A DNA stretch of 64,000 bases, from NCBI RefSeq assembly GCF_051020985.1, contig NW_027475150.1:1-64000 (forward strand), in the 5' to 3' direction. Source of the stretch: Nomia melanderi (Eukaryota; Arthropoda; Insecta; Hymenoptera; Halictidae). Shown here piece by piece: positions 62,926 to 64,000 of this stretch. Position numbers and translations under genes: made by a program. Below the pieces are notes generated by a model. It ran no database searches and was not told the DNA's origin. It saw only the letters and a list, made by a program, of their open reading frames with translations. The stretch's first letter is position 1; every line of letters begins with the position of its first letter.

Positions 62926-64000
62926 TTAGAGATAGCGCAATAAATCAAAGTGCATTGCCTGTAGGAGGCCCTGACGCATGAATCTGGGCAGCGGGAACGA
63001 CCTCGGACCACCAGGGGCCGAGAAAACCACAGTCACATGGGGCCGGACACTCAGGGTCAGGGGAAATTCAATATATATCTGGTGATATCTTGGGTGCTAT
63101 TAGAGATAGCGCAATAAACCAGAGTGAATTATCTGAAGGAGGCCCTGGCGCATGCATCTGTGCAGCGGGAACGACCTCGGACCACCAGGGACCGAGAAAA
63201 CCACCGTCTCATGGGGCCGGACACTCAGGGACAGGGAAAAATCCAATATATATCTGGTGATATCATGGGTGCTATTACAGGTAGCGCAATAAATCAAAGT
63301 GCATTGTCTGTAGGAGGCCCTGGCGCATGAATCTGTGCAGCGGGAACGACCTCGCACCAGCAGGGGCCGAGGAAACCACCGTCTCATGGGGCCGGACACT
63401 CAGGGTCATGGAAAAGTCCAATATATATCTGGAGATATCTCGGGTGCTATTAGAGATAGCGCAATAAATCAAAGTGCATTGTCTGTAGGAGGCCCTGGCG
63501 CATGAATCTGTGCAGCGGGATCGACCTCGGTCCACGAGGAACCGAGAAAACCATCGACACATGGGGCCGGACACTCAGAGTCAGGGGAAAATCCAATATA
63601 AATCTGGTGATATCTCGGGTGCTATTACAGATAGCGCAATAAATCAAAGTGCATTGTCTGTAGGAGGCCCTGGCGCATGAATCTGGGAAGCGGGAACGGC
63701 CTCGGACCACCAGGGTCCGAGAAAACCACCGTCTCACGGGGCCGGACATTCAGGGTCAGGGCAAAATCCTATATATATCTGGCGCTATCTCGGGTGCTAT
63801 TAGAGATAGCGCAATAAATCAAAGTGCATTGTCAGTAGGAGGCCCTGGCGCATGAATCTGACAAGCGGGAACGACCTCGGACCACCAGGGGCCGAGAAAA
63901 CCACAGTCACATGGCGCCGGACACTCAGGGTCAGGGGAAAATTCAATATATATCTGGTGATATCTCGGCTGCTATTAGAGATAGCGCAATAAACCAATGT
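61526..64000 (+). repeat. About 1924-bp (11-monomer) and 4-monomer repeats at the right end
   Basis: 61526-62074 recurs at 63450-63998 (offset 1924 bp, 11 x 175 - 1). The missing base is the deletion near 63066 (GGGGAAATTCAAT). Within this, 62401-62720 recurs at 63100-63419 (offset 699 bp, 4 x 175 - 1, with the same deletion in between). The array runs off the window in mid-monomer. Confidence 0.75.

Larger units (their letters stand above)
1202..64000 (+). repeat. 175-bp satellite array, about 359 head-to-tail monomers
   Basis: A 175-bp unit repeats without interruption to the window edge. I phase it from CTGCAG or CTGTAG, followed by GAGGCCCTGGCGCATGAATC, then a GC-rich part (AACGACCTCGGACCACCAGG), a central variable part, an AT tract (CAATATATATCTGG), GATATCTCGGGTGCTATTA and GATAGCGCAATAAA. 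One orientation is used throughout. Every large-scale offset between copies is a multiple of 175 within 1-2 bp. A hand-counted monomer (25335-25509) is about 54% G+C with 10 CpG. No transposon, gene or inversion was seen. The monomer length suits one nucleosome plus linker, as in many centromeric or heterochromatic satellites. I do not recognise the family. Confidence 0.97.

Noticed and set aside
1182..63997. Hundreds of 60-157-residue open frames on both strands, repeating the same peptide themes
   Set aside because: They recur once per monomer. 175 is not divisible by 3, so the frame changes every unit and none extends. No start-site logic, codon bias or family domain was seen. They are by-products of the satellite.
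1202..64000. CRISPR array
   Set aside because: There are no unique spacers between short direct repeats; the whole 175-bp unit is repeated and the window is clearly eukaryotic satellite.
1202..64000. A hidden coding or defence system inside the array
   Set aside because: The phase ledger accounts for the array as whole 175-bp monomers with 1-2 bp changes, leaving no room for an insert of more than a few bases.

Overview
This window is non-coding satellite DNA from a eukaryotic chromosome. I found no gene, RNA gene, mobile element, CRISPR array or prokaryotic feature. Two repeat families account for every base: an AT-rich 10-bp minisatellite at about 1-1180, and a head-to-tail array of a 175-bp satellite from about 1202 to the right edge (about 359 monomers, all in one orientation, no insertion seen). 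Arrays of nucleosome-length monomers with nested higher-order duplications are typical of centromeric, pericentromeric, subtelomeric or other heterochromatic blocks of animals and plants. I do not recognise the family or species, and nothing in the window proves centromere function.

Layout. 1-1180: TTTTATATAG-type decamers with a longer-range echo of about 495 bp. 1181-1201: junction. 1202-3856: array edge with the most idiosyncratic monomers and no long duplicated block seen. 3857-8408: perfect-looking tandem duplication of 2276 bp (13 monomers). 8663-13011: two 1.37-kb blocks at offset 2975 bp (17 monomers). 10010-18255 was copied to 18235-24029 with two in-register internal losses, leaving a 4.4-kb pair with only two differences seen. 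24030-39379: older patchwork with short block copies (offsets of 6, 7, 11 and 13 monomers) and most of the divergent-cassette monomers. 39380-41138: a block whose sequence recurs inside the next zone and near 61.2-62.1 kb. 43820-51238: 3325-bp (19-monomer) higher-order repeat, two full units plus a partial third, each with an internal 3-monomer duplication. 54990-59075: 2450-bp (14-monomer) repeat. 60405-64000: 1750-bp (10-monomer), about 1924-bp (11-monomer) and 4-monomer repeats.

The main biological content is how this array evolves. Block offsets are whole multiples of 175 bp to within 1-2 bp, so exchange has stayed in register. Hand tracking of the monomer phase finds only 19 tiny indels (about 13 independent) in 62.8 kb. 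A minority of monomers carry a central ~50-bp cassette about 40% diverged in otherwise ordinary flanks, with recombinant intermediates. Two inverted repeats in the monomer have variants that move towards perfect pairing. The monomer is also CpG-rich (observed/expected about 0.8 in one monomer counted by hand). Short open frames occur in every monomer on both strands, but 175 is not a multiple of 3, so they are by-products of the repeat.
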